From NCBI GenBank assembly GCA_029379385.1, contig CM055618.1, positions 10,302,134 to 10,366,133 of the forward strand: a DNA stretch of 64,000 bases, given 5' to 3'. This DNA comes from Quillaja saponaria (taxonomy: Eukaryota > Streptophyta > Magnoliopsida > Fabales > Quillajaceae). Below the pieces are notes generated by a model. It had not been told where the DNA came from and ran no database searches. It saw nothing but the letters and a program-made list of their open reading frames with translations. The translations under genes were made by a program, and so were the position numbers. Below are positions 34,931 to 47,560 of this stretch, in pieces (position 1 is the first letter of the stretch; each line of letters opens with the position of its first letter).

Positions 34931-35860
34931 ACAATAATGCTATTATTGAATTGTTGAATAGTTCTAACTTTAAGAAATGGAAGCAAGATTTTGAATTTTC
35001 CTTGGGAATTATAGATATCAATTTAGCTTTGCATGGTGAGAAACCTGTTGATATTTTTGATGCTAGCTCCATAGATCAGAAAAAGGCTTTTGAGAAATGG
35101 GAGAAATCCAATAGGTTAAGTTTGATTTACATAAAAAGATCAATCTCTGAATACCTTTTGAGTGGATTGCCTGAAACTTAAAATGCCAAAATTTTATGAA
35201 AACCGTGGGAGATAGGTATAAGATATCTGATAATACTAAAATTGGAAAGCTAATAAATGATTTAGGGGGTATTAGATATAAAATGGAACTGAGGTTTAGG
35301 AATTTATTATCAAAATGGTTCATGTACAAACCAAGCTTAAAAATAAAGAAATACCAATCTTTGATAGTTTTTTGGTTTACCATTCTCTTAATTCCTTACC
35401 ACCTGACTTCTCCCAAATTAAAACTGCTTATAGCACCCAAAATAAAATCTAAACTACCAATGACCTTATCCCTAAGTGTGTGGCTGAGGATGATAAGCTT
35501 AAGAAAGAAAAGAATAAAATCGCACTTTTTGTTTCCCATTCTAAACCTAGTTCTACCAAAGGTGGTCAAGGGAAGCCTAAATCTACTAATCATAAGAAAA
35601 CTCAAGATGCGAAAGGACATGGCACTAGTCAGAAACCTGTTGTGGGTGGTCTTATGGCTGCCATTAAAAAGGACATTTTATGTTTCTTTTGCAAAAAGAG
35701 AGGTCATATGAAAGCAGACTGTTTCAAATTGAAATCTCTGTTAGAAAAGAAAAATAAACAAGAAGGTAACTCACTAGCTTTAGTTTGTTTTGAATCCAAT
35801 TTAGTAAATGTCCCATCAAATTCTTGGTAGCTTGATAATGATGCAACTGTTCATATTGCT
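34931..35860 (+). pseudogene. Copia gag remnant
   Basis: Frame 34951-35181 has a UBN2-type Gag start (NSSNFKKWKQDFEFSLGI, later LSLIYIKRSISEYLLSGLP). After a shift, 35480-35830 reads a basic linker and the knuckle CFFCKKRGHMKADC (CX2CX4HX4C) at about 35680-35722. The following frame carries DNDATVHI in place of the protease DSGATxHI, ending the Gag-protease join. At least two frame breaks. Confidence 0.8.
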
Positions 35861-37150
35861 TATATCATGCATGGGTTCAAACACAAAAGGAAGCCAAATG
35901 ATTTAGAGGCAAAGCTTAAAGTCGGGAATGATGTCGAAGTTGATGTCAAGTCTATAAGAATCATCTCTTTAGTTTTAGAAAGTGGATTTGAACTTGTTTT
36001 GGAAAACTCTTTTTATGTACCGTCTTTTAGACGGAATTTGATTTCAGTTTCTTTATTGGACAAAGTTGGTTATTCTTTTAATTTTGGGTAATTCATAAAT
36101 TCAGTTGCTTTTAAATTATGAAATTATTTGAGGGTGTGTTTTGTCTAATGGTTTATTCACAATGATTTTAGCACCCTTAAATGTTAATTTCTTCTTAAAT
36201 AGTAAAGAAGTTATTTCCAAAAGATCTTTAATTAAAAAGAAATCTTCACTGCTTTGGCATAAGCGTCTGGGTTACATGTAAAAGAAAAGAGTTGAAAGAC
36301 TCATTAAGGATGGTATCCTACCATCATTTGATTTTGATGATTTAGAAATTTGTGTTAATTGCATTAGAGGTAAACTGACCAAGATAAAGAAAAATAGGTC
36401 AACTTGTAGATTCGAACTCTTAGAGATCATTCACATTGATATTAGTGAACCCTATTCCATCACTTTTTATAAAATTGTTATTTTATTACTTTCATCGATG
36501 ATTTTTCTTATTTGGTTTTCTATACTTGATTAATGCAAAATCTAATACTCTTGATAAATTTATAATTTTCAAAACTGAAGTTGAAAAATAATTAGGAAAA
36601 ATTATTAAGATTGTGAGATATGACCATGAGGTGAGTATTATGGCAAACATAGAGTTGATGGATAACATATGGGAGCATTTGTTGAGTATAAGAGTATGAG
36701 ATTGTTGGCCAATATACCATACCTTGTCGCCTTGAACAAAATCGGTGTGGCCGAAAGACGTAATTGCACTCTTAAGGACATGATGATGAGTATGATGAGT
36801 AGGTCAAACTCACATGAATATCTTTAGGAGAAGCCATTAAAACTTCCTTGTACATCCTTAATAGGGTTCCTAGTAAGGTGGTGCCCAAAACACTTTCTAA
36901 GTTGTGGACTGGGAGGAAGCCTGGCTTGAACTATTTTCGTGTATGGGGGTGTCTAGCTGAAATGAGAATCTATAACCCAAATGAGAAGAAAACCAACCCT
37001 AGATCGCTGTTACTTTATTGGTTATCCAGATCATTTTAAAGCATACAGATTCTATTGCTCCACACAAGAAACCAAAATAGTGGAATCACAAACCGCCAAG
37101 TTCTTGGAATTTGATGTTGCTGAGTTAGAAAAGTCTTCATCTTTAGATTA
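35861..37150 (+). pseudogene. Copia protease end and integrase remnant
   Basis: FYVPSFRRNLISVSLLDKVG near 36012-36072 is the typical stretch after the protease. LLWHKRLGYM (about 36250) and CINCIRGK-like sequence mark the integrase zinc region. GVAERRNCTLKDMM at about 36745-36787 keeps the catalytic Glu context. YILNRVPSKVVPKTLSKLWT follows at 36850, and the copia-typical RFWGC-like turn (RVWGCLAE) near 36940. Many stops. Confidence 0.75.
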
Positions 37151-37229
37151 GGGAGAGCGAAATGAGGATATTACTATTCATTTATATGATTTGTTAAAAA
37201 CAACTGTACCTACGCATATTGTAAGAACA

Positions 37230-38990
37230 TGTGATAGGTGAGAAGTAAATCAACAAGCTGAAGTAACATTACCTCTTCCTACTGAAGCTATAACACATGT
37301 TTATAATGAAACTTGTCAGCAACATAATCTAGTGGCACAAATACCTGTTAGAAGGTCTGAACAATAGAGAAAGCATGTTCTTTCTGATGAATTCATTGTG
37401 TATTTGGGTGAGATTGATTATGATGTTGGTCATATTGTTGATCCCACTACATTTGGAAAAGTTGTCTCTAGTCCACATTCAGAGAAGTGAATTGAAGCTA
37501 TGAGAGAAGAGATGCAATCTATAGCACACACTGGTGTATGGGAGTTGGTTGCATTTCTAGAAGGTTACAGACCTATTGGGTGCAAGTGGGTTTACAAGAT
37601 TAAGAAAGATTCAAAAGGAAACATTAAGTATTTCAAAGCAAGACTTGTAGCTAAAGATTTCTCTCATAGAGAAGATTTGGATTTTAGTGAGACTTTCTCT
37701 CTTGTCTCAACTAAAGACTCTTTTAAGGTTATCATGATATTGGTGGCTCATTTTAATTTTGAATTACATCATATGGATATGGAGACAACCTTCTCAAATA
37801 GAGATCTTACTGAAGAGGTTTATATGGTTCAATCTAAAGGTTTAAAAACTACTGGAGGGAGTAAACTTGTTTGTAGACTCACAATCTATCTATGGTTTAA
37901 AACAAACATCCCGACAATGATTATTGAAGTTTGATGAGATAATCATCTCTTTTAGTTTTATTGAAAATAAGATTGTTTAGTGCATATATTTTAAAGTCAG
38001 TGGAAGCAAATTTATCATACTGGTTTCATACGTTGATGATATTTTGTTTGCCAATAGTGATATTGGTTTATTACATGAGAAAAAATTGATGTTATCTAAA
38101 ACCTTTGACATGAAGGATCTTGGAAAGGCATCATTTGTTCTTAGCATTGAAATTCAACAAGACAGATGTCGTCGTTTGTTAGGTCCTTCTCAATGAGCCT
38201 ACATTGATCGAGTGCTTAAGAGGTTTACTATACAGAAATGTAAGCTTGGAGATTTATTAGTTGTCAAGGGTGATGAATTCAGCTTGGATCAGTGTCCAGT
38301 AAATGATTTTCAGAAAGAGTTCATAAAGAATGTGCCTTTTGCTATCTTAATTAGAAGCTTATTTTATGCTCAGGTTTGCACCAGACTTGACATTACTTTT
38401 GCAATGGGAATTCTAGGTAGATATCAATTAAACCCAAGACTAGAACAATGGGTTGCTGTGAAAAAAGTTATGAGGCATTTGTAGAGAACCAAGGATTTTA
38501 TGTTGGAGTGTAGAAAGGTTAATTACCTTGAGTTGTTTAGTTACTCTGATTCTGACTTTGCTAGTTGCAACGATAATCTGAAATCTACTTCATGATACAT
38601 TTTCATGTTAGCTAGGGGAGCTGTATCTTGGAAAAGTTCTAAACAGACTATCGTTGCTTCTTCCACTATGCAGGTTAAGTTCGTTGCTTATTGTGGAGCA
38701 TTGGCACAAGGTATATAATTGAAGAGCATGATAACTTATCTTGGTGTGGTTGGTTCGATCTAGACCTTTTTAAAATTTATAGTGACAATAGTTCTACTGT
38801 ATTCTTTTCAAAGAACAACAGAAATTCTAGTGTATCAAAAGCTATATATATTAAGTATCTGACTATTAGGGATTTAGTGAAAAACGGAGACATTGTGTTT
38901 GAATATATTGAAACAAAAAAAAAATGTTAGCAAATCCTTTAACCAAGGGACTTAGAATTGGGGTTTTAAAAAAGTCATGGTGATAATATG
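37230..38990 (+). pseudogene. Copia reverse transcriptase and RNase H remnant
   Basis: 37500-37934 reads MREEMQSI, GCKWVYKIKK, KARLVAKDF and LHHMDMETTF, the first part of copia reverse transcriptase (the usual LHQMDVKTAF). The YVDDILFAN catalytic box is at 38029. RNase H is marked by YSDSDFASCNDN near 38540 and by the closing region at 38800-38930 (SKAIYIKY, DIVFEYIETKK). The element continues about 700 bases to the polypurine-like GTGGGAGAA at 39701. Confidence 0.8.
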
Positions 38991-39709
38991 AGTATTGTAG
39001 AGTCCTTTGATATTTTTGCTTAGTGGAAGTTTGCATTGTATTATTTAAACTAACTAGCATGTTATATATGCTATTTGGTATCTTATGTTTTGTTTACATC
39101 CTTGTTGGATGTTACATTTTATCAATGAAAGTAATAGTTATTTTCATTATGATATGATTGATATTGTATGTGCAACATATGGTTATTTATATATTACATG
39201 TCATTCTATTAAAATTTTTAGACTTTTTGTCTGTCTTAAGTGTGACAGTTTTGTCAATTTGGAGGTATGTCTCAAATGACAATAATTGGATATTTAGAGA
39301 TAGTTGTTGAGATATACAAGCTTAAAACTAAGCTGAAGTGATTTCTAGTACTTTTGAAAGCATTTAGTCTTAATGAAATCAACTGAAGGACCTACAATGA
39401 AAATAGCATATGTTGATCATATTTTGATACTATTTTCTTGCTACACTACCACATCTAGATCTATTGTAGATTAGGTTGTTGGCATTTGTAACCATGAATT
39501 GGTCTTGTGTCGTTTAAGTGGCACAATGATTGCCATGATTCGATGTTAATAATTTAATCGAGTTGGATTGTTTGAAGTGCGTATTAGGACTAAAGTTTTT
39601 CTTTTTAAAATTATGGCCACATAAAAGTTATATTTTGCATGAGAATCGTTTTCTAAAATGTGTTTTTCAAAATTTTAAAACTACAATTAATGTTACCCAC
39701 GTGGGAGAA

Positions 39710-40163
39710 TATTTTCATATGTGTGCTGTCATTAATTATATGGTTTTTTTTTTTTTTAATAATAAAATGGGCTTAAGTTTTAGTCCACTTGAGACATGTT
39801 GGTGAAAGGCCATATGGTTTATGTAATTATTTAGGATAAGGTTTAAGCACACTTCTTAATTGATTAGATGTGGATTGACAGTAAGTGTAGGCTGAGTGAC
39901 TTTAGGAGTCTTTAATGGGAGGACTCTTAGGGTTTTGTCTGATAATAAATAAGTTAGGTTCCCTCTCCTCTCTCAACATGCGTATCTTGCCCCATTAAGA
40001 GCTACCACTAAATACAGAGAGTACGGAGTGGAAGACCTAGCTGTGTGAACAATTACTGAGAAGTGCTTATTTGAGATTTCACATATCCACTACTATGACT
40101 TACGCAAACTTTATTGTTAATGTGTTCTAAATTCATATATGAGATCCTGTATAACTTATAATA
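39710..40163 (+). repeat. 3' LTR of the old copia element
   Basis: Begins after GTGGGAGAA (a plausible polypurine tract, 39701-39709) and runs TATTTTCATATGTGTGCTGTC and onward parallel to the 5' LTR. It ends ATAATA where the 5' LTR ends ATAACA, so the terminal CA has mutated. Confidence 0.75.
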
Positions 40164-40201
40164 TTTAAGTCTCAAAACGCACATATATGCAAATCTTGTC
40201 A

Positions 40202-40530
40202 TTAGTGGTGGTCTACCAGGCTAATCTTGTTAAGGAACATTTTCTTGATTCTATATAGGTGGATTAGGAAGAATGGGAGGTTTGACTGGTTCCGTGGTTC
40301 TCGCGGTGAAGGATGGTGGTTTTCTATTAGACCTCTTAGATTGGCCATTACATCTGTGACTTCTTGGAATTCTAGACTTAAAGCATCCACTAATGACTGA
40401 AACTTTGAAGCCGAGTCCATTTTCAACTCCTGTAACGAAGTATCGACGCCTAAAAACTTGGTATCCATGGTTTCCATTTTTGACTCCAAGGCTGTCAACT
40501 TCTAGTTTATAACATTAGCAATAACATTAA
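40202..40530 (-). pseudogene. Retrotransposon Gag N-terminal fragment
   Basis: On the minus strand an ATG at 40533 (MVNVIANVIN, then a stop) continues as LTALESKMETMDTKFLGVDT and further coiled-coil sequence, then a Pro-rich linker. This heptad-like start is typical of plant Ty3/gypsy Gag. A later frame gives NLPFFLIHL in place of an expected longer linker. No further domains follow downstream (lower coordinates), where the old copia element ends. Confidence 0.5.
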
Positions 40531-40559
40531 CCATTTTTTTTACTACAAGTAACAAGCTA

Positions 40560-42020
40560 ACATGGAGGCTAACTAGGATAATTGTTTAATAGCATAACTA
40601 ACTTGGTTGCCAACTCTCGTAAATGAAACACAATGTTGTGGAAGGTTAAGCTGCTAGGCCTGTACTTGTCCAGTCTTCTTAGTTATAACCAGAAGCCCAG
40701 AAGTTAATCCACCTATATCACTTCTTTTGAGAAAATCAACATTATCATGATATGATTTGCAAGAGTACGGGAATTTCGATCCATGCCATCACCAAACAAC
40801 GACACAATATAAAGACTTTAATGACTAGCTCTTCCTTAAAGATATCACCAGGTCATGTTATCGATCTTCAGTCTTATTCTTATTTTAATTAATCATAAAC
40901 CCTTAAAATGTTTTGAAGCACAAACCTTCGAGAAATTTGTTTGTTTCTCCGGAAAGTGGAAAGGTGTACACTGATTTGGCATAATTGTTCTATGCCAATT
41001 TGACTGTGGACGAGAACAGCTTGGTTAATTTGGGCTTTAATTATCAAGAATAAGTTGAATTTTTTCAAAATGATATTAGAAAAGATGGGAGATTGCAATG
41101 GGGTGAACTTTGGAAAGAGAAAAATTAGATTTTGATACAGTATACATCTCTCTCAAATCTTTAACTGATTTGGTGTTAAGTTGGGTGAACCATCAAAAAT
41201 CAATCTAAAAATTTATTCTCTCTAAGAAACAGCTACATTGAGAGACTTCAAGTAATTTGGGGATGTTAGATATGTTAAAATGAAGAGCAAATGGAGACCA
41301 CTCCAGTTGGCACCTATGCTAAGTAGACAATAGGACACTCAACTAATCTAACAGCTAAACTAAAAAATACTACCAAAGTTTATATTAGCTAAATGGGAGG
41401 GGGGGTGTTGGTATGAGTAGTTAAGCAACCAAAAAGGAGCAAAGGATTTTCCATTATTTGGCAGTTAATAGATTAAGGTAGTTAAGGCAATTTTGCTATT
41501 GTAGCAACAAAAAAAAAAACCATTGTGGTTTTGCTATCATTTTTTTCTTGATCGCTTTTATTTTATATTTCATTACTTTTCTGTCTATTAAGTATTGTTT
41601 AAGGTTGGTTGATTTAATTGAACAAAGAATATCACATTGTAATCAAAGCACTAGTAAGTCATGACACCTTTTACTTATGAGTTGCAAGTGAACTTAACCA
41701 TCTTATAGAAAGGAAAGCTAGAGAGGGAAAAAATAGAACTAAGAAAGCAAATAGGTAGTTATTTATTAGTTACTCAAGACTATTTTACCGGGGATGATTC
41801 TAGCTTTTTATTTCTATTTTTAAGGTATATTATTTTATAGATGCAAGTTTGGATAATGATTTATGAACTTACATAATTGAATATTAACTCATAATCACAA
41901 TTTTCTGCATGTCTTAACTTTGTTTCTTAGGACCTTATTATGTTGGCACCTACTAGTGTTATTCAATGCTCAATTTTGTTCATGGAAATTGATAATATAG
42001 GATTATACCAATCTAGTAAT
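40560..42020. other. Repeat-like stretch without a supported gene
   Basis: Plus-strand sequence around 40915-41110 is partly open in pieces but unrecognised. At 41391-41405 a G-rich tract (AAATGGGAGGGGGGG) directly precedes TGTTGGTATGAG, which looks like a polypurine tract running into an LTR start; the partner LTR was not found. Confidence 0.35.
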
Positions 42021-42029
42021 ATCACTCAT

Positions 42030-42395
42030 AATTAAAGTATAATAGATTAATCCGAAATGTAACTGTCACCATTAATTTCTATTAATATTATAACGGACGT
42101 CATTATCGCCTATTATTATGTAACAAACATCAATTATAGTAAACTTCATAATTGTTATAATCAATACTCCGATACAATTCCTATATAAAGAGGCTCAAAA
42201 CCTCAAAACAAATCAGGATTATCCTCTCAAACTTATACTTTTACAGTTTTTCAGATTTTATACTCTGATCAAATATTGACTTTAGCATCAGAGTTTTCAC
42301 AGATACAAAGAATTGTTCCTATACAGGTCAGCTACGTAAATGACACCTCAACTGATCAAATCTAATCTTAATAATTACGCAATCCACAGAAAATT
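42030..42395 (+). repeat. LTR-like block, intact copy
   Basis: Matches 44555-44700 joined to 47329-47560. Landmarks: ATTATAACGGACGTCATTAT, CTATTATTATGTAACAAAC, the TATA-like CCTATATAAAGAGGCTC, then AATCAAATATTGACTTTAGC and a 3' part (CACCTCAACTGATCAAATC). A TATA box followed by this TTGACTTNRNCATC motif and ACAGGT is a frequent layout in plant LTRs. The TG/CA ends could not be placed. Confidence 0.6.
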
Positions 42396-44554
42396 GATAA
42401 TTGAATTTTCGATCTTCATACAACTCTCTAGCGGAAGCAATACAACTTTGGTGACTCTTGTCAAAATAGATTGAAAAAATCCCAAACAAACTAAATCTTC
42501 ACCTCTAGTTTCTAATTCATCCCAACCTTGTACTGCCAATCTGGACACTTGCAGCACCCTCAACTCCTCCCGATCCACTTCATCCAGTCACGGTAGCAAA
42601 GAAGCTTCGGCGTGCTGCCCATATATGATTCTAACTTTGATTCAAGTATGCTAATTTGAAAGAGCTGAAGTGTTTTGTCTTCATTCATTCAAAAAGTTCA
42701 CATGCGTTATGTACCCGAAAAAATAAAATTAAAAGCTTACTTGATTTAAAAAAGAAAGCTCAGGAGTGCTTTACTGCTTTTAATGTTTTAATTGTTTTAT
42801 TTCATTATTTGAAAGTTAACAAAAAATAATAAAGAAACAATAAAGTATACACTTTACTGACTTCTCACTTGGACTTCTTTAAGTCCAAATTCAAATAGGG
42901 TCTAAAAACGGCCAATAAAGGATCTGTTACGATTGTATCAATTATTTTATAGTCATTGCACCAAGTATTTTAAGTGCTCTAAATTGCTTGTTATTGAAAT
43001 TTCTCCTTTGATTTAATTGGATCACTACATAGACTTTGCAACAATCCTGCCCCTAAATTTTTATATATTTCTATACTTACTTAATTGTTTAATTGAATTA
43101 TGCATATTGTTGCTCGCTTAAATACATGATAATATATTTATTAAAAGTATATTTGTATTATTTAACGTTATTTAGAGAACAATTGTATGTTTGTATTGTA
43201 AGCCGAATAATAAATATGGAGGTCAAATAACGACCACAAAAGGAATATATTTCTCCCCTACATCGCAAGTAAATTTCAAATTCAAATAGTCAAACACCCA
43301 GTGAATGGTAAACTACGAGTTTGTACTAATTATATTAAAAATATTAAATATTATTGCTTATTTTCAACAAAATATTGTCACATATACGAATTTAACAAAT
43401 TTTCCATTTAGCTCAACTTTTCAGCCGCAATTATAATTTATTTCAAGACAATTTTTGTGCACAAAGTCATCAAATCAAGATGAGCTCATCACCTTCAACA
43501 CAAAGAGGCTATTGCCCACTGTCGTAACAAACAACTCAAAAGAGCCCATACATAACTTTTTAGCTAGTGACAGTCATTGGGAAGAGTAGCATCCTAATAT
43601 ATCCCTCTTGGCTACTATAAAAGGTCAAGGCATAATAGCTCGATCCCAAGGAGAAACATAAACAACCTTTTAGTTCTACCAGCTTTTTAGTAGGGCCCTT
43701 TGGATACTAAATTGCCAAAGATATCGGGTTTTCACCTGACCTGGAGAGGGAGACTGAGGAGATGACACAAGACTAAAACACTTATAATCACACTCGAGGT
43801 AGGTAGCACAGGCTAAAAAGCCAGTGCCTGGACAAAGCACCCAGATAAATTAAAGTGGCTACAAAGCCAAAACATCAGTAAAACAAGCTCAGATTTTCAC
43901 ATATATTGCTTAAAACAAGGTACACTGTTTATTTTATTACATGCAATTTAATACAATTACATATTGGCAGCATAGTCTAAAAAACTAGCACCCAGGCAAA
44001 GTACCTTGACAAATTAAATGGCTACAAAGTCTACAAGCTTAGCTTTTCACTTAGTAAGCTACAACAGCATTAAAGTTCGGGTAATCACCCAAAATATAAT
44101 CAGCAAACAGTCTTAGGTTTTCACCCTTATTACTTCAAGTAAGGTATATTGTTTATTTTAGTACAGCTGCATTAGTCCCCGTCGACGGGTGAAAATTAAG
44201 CATAAACTGCTATTATAACAAGTTTGAACTTCTCAGTTCACGCTAACAAATGTGGGAGTAATAAAGTAGAGTAGTTATAAGGTGGAATGAAGTAGGATAA
44301 GTTATAAGGTGGAATACAACATAGCGTCAAGACCAATGATAAAAATATCACACCATCAATGCATCACATCAGTGATAGCACCAAAATTTCAAAAAATTTA
44401 GCATAAATAATGCACCTTGCAAATAAAGAACACGGTCCAGGTATATGGTCCACAATAGTTCAAGTCCCTACGCTCCTTAAACTCGTTTTTAGGGGGACTA
44501 ATAATAGTACAGAATTGTATAAATCCAATAATATAGCAGTGGCATGGTTAAAGT
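42396..44554. other. Stretch between two LTR-like blocks
   Basis: No coding domains. It holds a second LTR-like layout (CTATAAAAGGTCAAGGC at 43616) and a direct duplication (about 43903-43945 and 44112-44165, shared AGGTTTTCACC or AGATTTTCAC and GTTTATTTTA). It may be the internal part of a non-autonomous element bounded by the two LTR-like blocks. Confidence 0.35.
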
Positions 44555-44700
44555 ATAAAGGACTAATCTGAATCGTAATTTCCATAATTAATTCAGATTA
44601 ATATTATAACGGATGTCATTATCGTCTATTATTATGTAACAAACATCATTATAATTATAACCGACGTCATAATTGTTGTGATTAATACTCCTATACAACT
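44555..44700 (+). repeat. LTR-like block, second copy, left part
   Basis: Matches the first part of 42030-42395 (ATTATAACGGATGTCATTAT, CTATTATTATGTAACAAAC). It is cut at CAACT (44696-44700), the target duplication of the nested solo LTR. Confidence 0.8.
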
Positions 44701-47328
44701 TGTGATACTCTGATAATTTAGCTTATTTATGTACGAAATTGGTGTGACACAATAAAATAAAATGAATATATATGTGTGTGTATATATATATATATATATG
44801 CACTTAGGAATTAATTTAATTATATTATAATATTCAATAATTAAATGTTGGTATAAGATTGTATTGCCCTAGAATAATTAAATAAAATATACCTATATAT
44901 ATATATATATACAAATAATTATATATAAGTAGAGACTTATTATTCACCACAAATTAGAAAGCAATTGTGGCCATAAATTATATTAAAACAAGTTTTCATC
45001 TTGTCTTTTCTTGGTCAAGACCGACTTAATGACGTCCTTAGTAGGAGTTCAATTTATCTCCCCCGTTAGTCTCCTTCACTTTGCTGTTCCTTGGTCTTGT
45101 TTTTCTCCTGCCTAACGCTTGGTTTAAATAGGAACGAGGGAAGTCTGCTTGTGCCAAATAACTAGTGGTTGGTAAGTAATTCTTGGACTCTTGTTGGCTG
45201 GCCGTATAAGCTGTGTTATAGGCGGTTAAGGGTAGAAATTTTTTTTTCAATTAAGATGACCAGCAATAGCTTGCGGCTACTATCATCTGTTCCCTTTGTT
45301 TCTATTGTCTTGTTGTGTTATTCTTGCCGTGTGGGAAGGATTGCAGTTGGTGTGGAAGTGGGCGTGTAAACAGGAGGAAGCCATCATGTATGCACTGTTT
45401 TAATTGGGCTGGTCTTAACTATGTGAGCATGTGGAGCAAAACCAAGATGTACGGATTAATTCCTTCAATCTCAGTGACCTAAAGCGCAGAAGAGAGAGGA
45501 GGGGGTGGTTGGAAAATCAAGTACTGTCTTTTGTTTTAGGACAGCAAACTTAGCATAATTATACTCCTTTGACCGGTTTTGTAATCAACAAAAGGGATAA
45601 AAGATAGTCCTATAATTAAAATTTTCTCCCTTAAAACCAAATTGCAGTCTTGTTAATTTGGTTGTTGTTAGTTTTATTTGTAGGAATTAGTTATAAATTG
45701 ATTGTTATACGTAGAGAATAAATATGATGGAAGTGGAAATTTTAAGTTCTAATTAAATTTAGCTTAAGTATAGAACGTAATAAAATTTTAATAATTAAGC
45801 ATGAATGACGTAAAATAAATACAGGATGCAGAATTTCTTAGTAAGAATATATATATATTCAAGGAACTCTGTTCTTTTTGGTTATTAAGTAAATGTTTTC
45901 ATATTTAGTTTTGAAGCTAGTTAAGATTCTTTATGCATTAATGATTAAGGTTTATGATAGTCACAATAGATAATTAATTAGTATTAGGTAAGTGATAAAA
46001 TAATATAGATTATAATAGTACGTACACAAGTAACGAGGTAATTCCAAATTGCCAAATTGTGCACTAACAAAGTACGTAACAATGAAGAATAATAATTATA
46101 TTAAATAATATATATATTTATGATTTTCAGCTTCGGATAATGTCAAGGACATTCCAACACCTTCTCAGGTTAGACAGGCTGACGAACCACGTCCTTGAAC
46201 TTGTGATTGAATTATGTGCTTTATGGTTATCAGATTTTTGTGTACAACTATACATGTATTTGAATTGTTGTGTTATGAAACGAAAATAATTAAATAAGTT
46301 ATCTAAGTGATTCAATTGAATAATATGTTCTTGATATTAAATGTGATTGATAAGGGCCAACAATAAGAAATTTTCTGAGAAATGGTTTTCATCTTCGAAA
46401 TTAAAGTCCATGTACACTTAGGCTATTGGAGTTTGAAAGTCAAAGTAAGTTATTTTGATTCTGACAATTGGTTGAAAATAATTGGAGTGTTCAGCCTCCG
46501 GTGGGATGGATGGGTGTACGAAGAATCACTTGTTATGCGGACACGTGAATGCCCGGTAGGGGGAGATATTGTTGTGCGGGGCTGAGTTATTTGTTGGCCA
46601 TTTGATTGTTTAATTGGTTGTTTAAGTATTGATTGACTTGTATGGTTTGTTTGCTATTTTGGAACTGTGAATTAAGGGAACTGTAATTATATGATTATGA
46701 TAATCACGTACATGCATCAATAAATTTAAATGAGTTGTGAATTATGATATATGTGTTATATGATGTTGGTACACGTAAGGTACAAGATTTATTCACTGAG
46801 TCCTTGTGACTCACCCTTTTCTTTGTGGTTATTTTTTTTAGCTTTCAGAAAATCACGATTGATTGCTATATAGTGCAACCTGTCGACTCTGCAGCTGCAA
46901 GGCATATCTCGGATATCGCATATTTGGAGCATAACGAATGATATTTGCAGTCACCCTAGGTGTTATTTATTATTGATATATATATATATAAACATGTATT
47001 GAGTTCACCATGGTGATTATATGTTTTGTTAGGAGTGGAACTCCCCTATATATTCTAATATTATGATTTACTATTGAGTTTGTGACCAGGTTGATTATGT
47101 ATGTGATAGGTATGTTCTACCTTACGGGGAACCTCTGCTAATATTTTTAGTAATTCTTTATATTCAATTGTCGATACTGGATTCTATTTTAACTTTATAA
47201 TATTTTGGTAGTCTTAACTATAAAGTGTTTCTAAGTGGTGATGCATATTACTTGAATATTCAAGGTTACGGGGGTATGGACACTCATTTCTCCTGCCAGT
47301 CATACCTCCATTTTTGGGGGATATGACA
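44701..47328 (+). mobile_element. Solo LTR of a long-LTR gypsy element, 2,628 bp
   Basis: Starts TGTGAT, ends ATGACA, and is bounded by a perfect 5 bp duplication CAACT (44696-44700 and 47329-47333). Removing it restores the LTR-like block seen uninterrupted at 42030-42395 (CTATACAACT joined to CCTATATAAAG). The 46320-47325 part matches 3360-4335, and the start resembles the LTR start at 19163. A TATA-like TTTAAATAGG lies at 45123. No coding sequence is inside, so it is a solo LTR. A 30 bp TG/TA microsatellite sits at 44772-44800. Confidence 0.88.
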
Positions 47329-47560
47329 CAACTCCTATATAAAGAGACTTAAAACTTCAAAATAAATCAGGTTATCGTCTTAAACCTTATCCTTTTACAG
47401 GTTTTCAACTTTTATACTCTAATCAAATACTAACTTTGACATCGAAGTTTTTACAGGTCCAAAAGACCGCTGTTTTGTAAGTGAATCACGTGGAAGACAC
47501 CTCAACTGGACAAATCCAGTCTTAACAGAAATCACTTGCTTATATATATACTCAAAATCA
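47329..47560 (+). repeat. LTR-like block, second copy, right part
   Basis: Continues the interrupted copy: CCTATATAAAGAGACTTAAA, AATCAAATACTAACTTTGAC and CACCTCAACTGGACAAATCC match 42181-42360. Confidence 0.8.

Larger units (their letters stand above)
33059..40163 (+). mobile_element. Old full-length Ty1/copia element, 7.1 kb
   Basis: Diverged LTRs (33059-33539 and about 39710-40163) enclose a primer-binding site, a long leader, and gag, protease, integrase, reverse transcriptase and RNase H in copia order. Flanking pentamers TGTAA (33054-33058) and TTTAA (40164-40168) match at four of five positions. Coding regions are broken by many stops and shifts and the LTRs differ by numerous substitutions and indels, so it is much older than the chromovirus at 22-28 kb. 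Confidence 0.85.

Noticed and set aside
42375..42578. 67-codon minus-strand frame
   Set aside because: No true ATG start, partly overlaps the LTR-like block, no recognisable domain.
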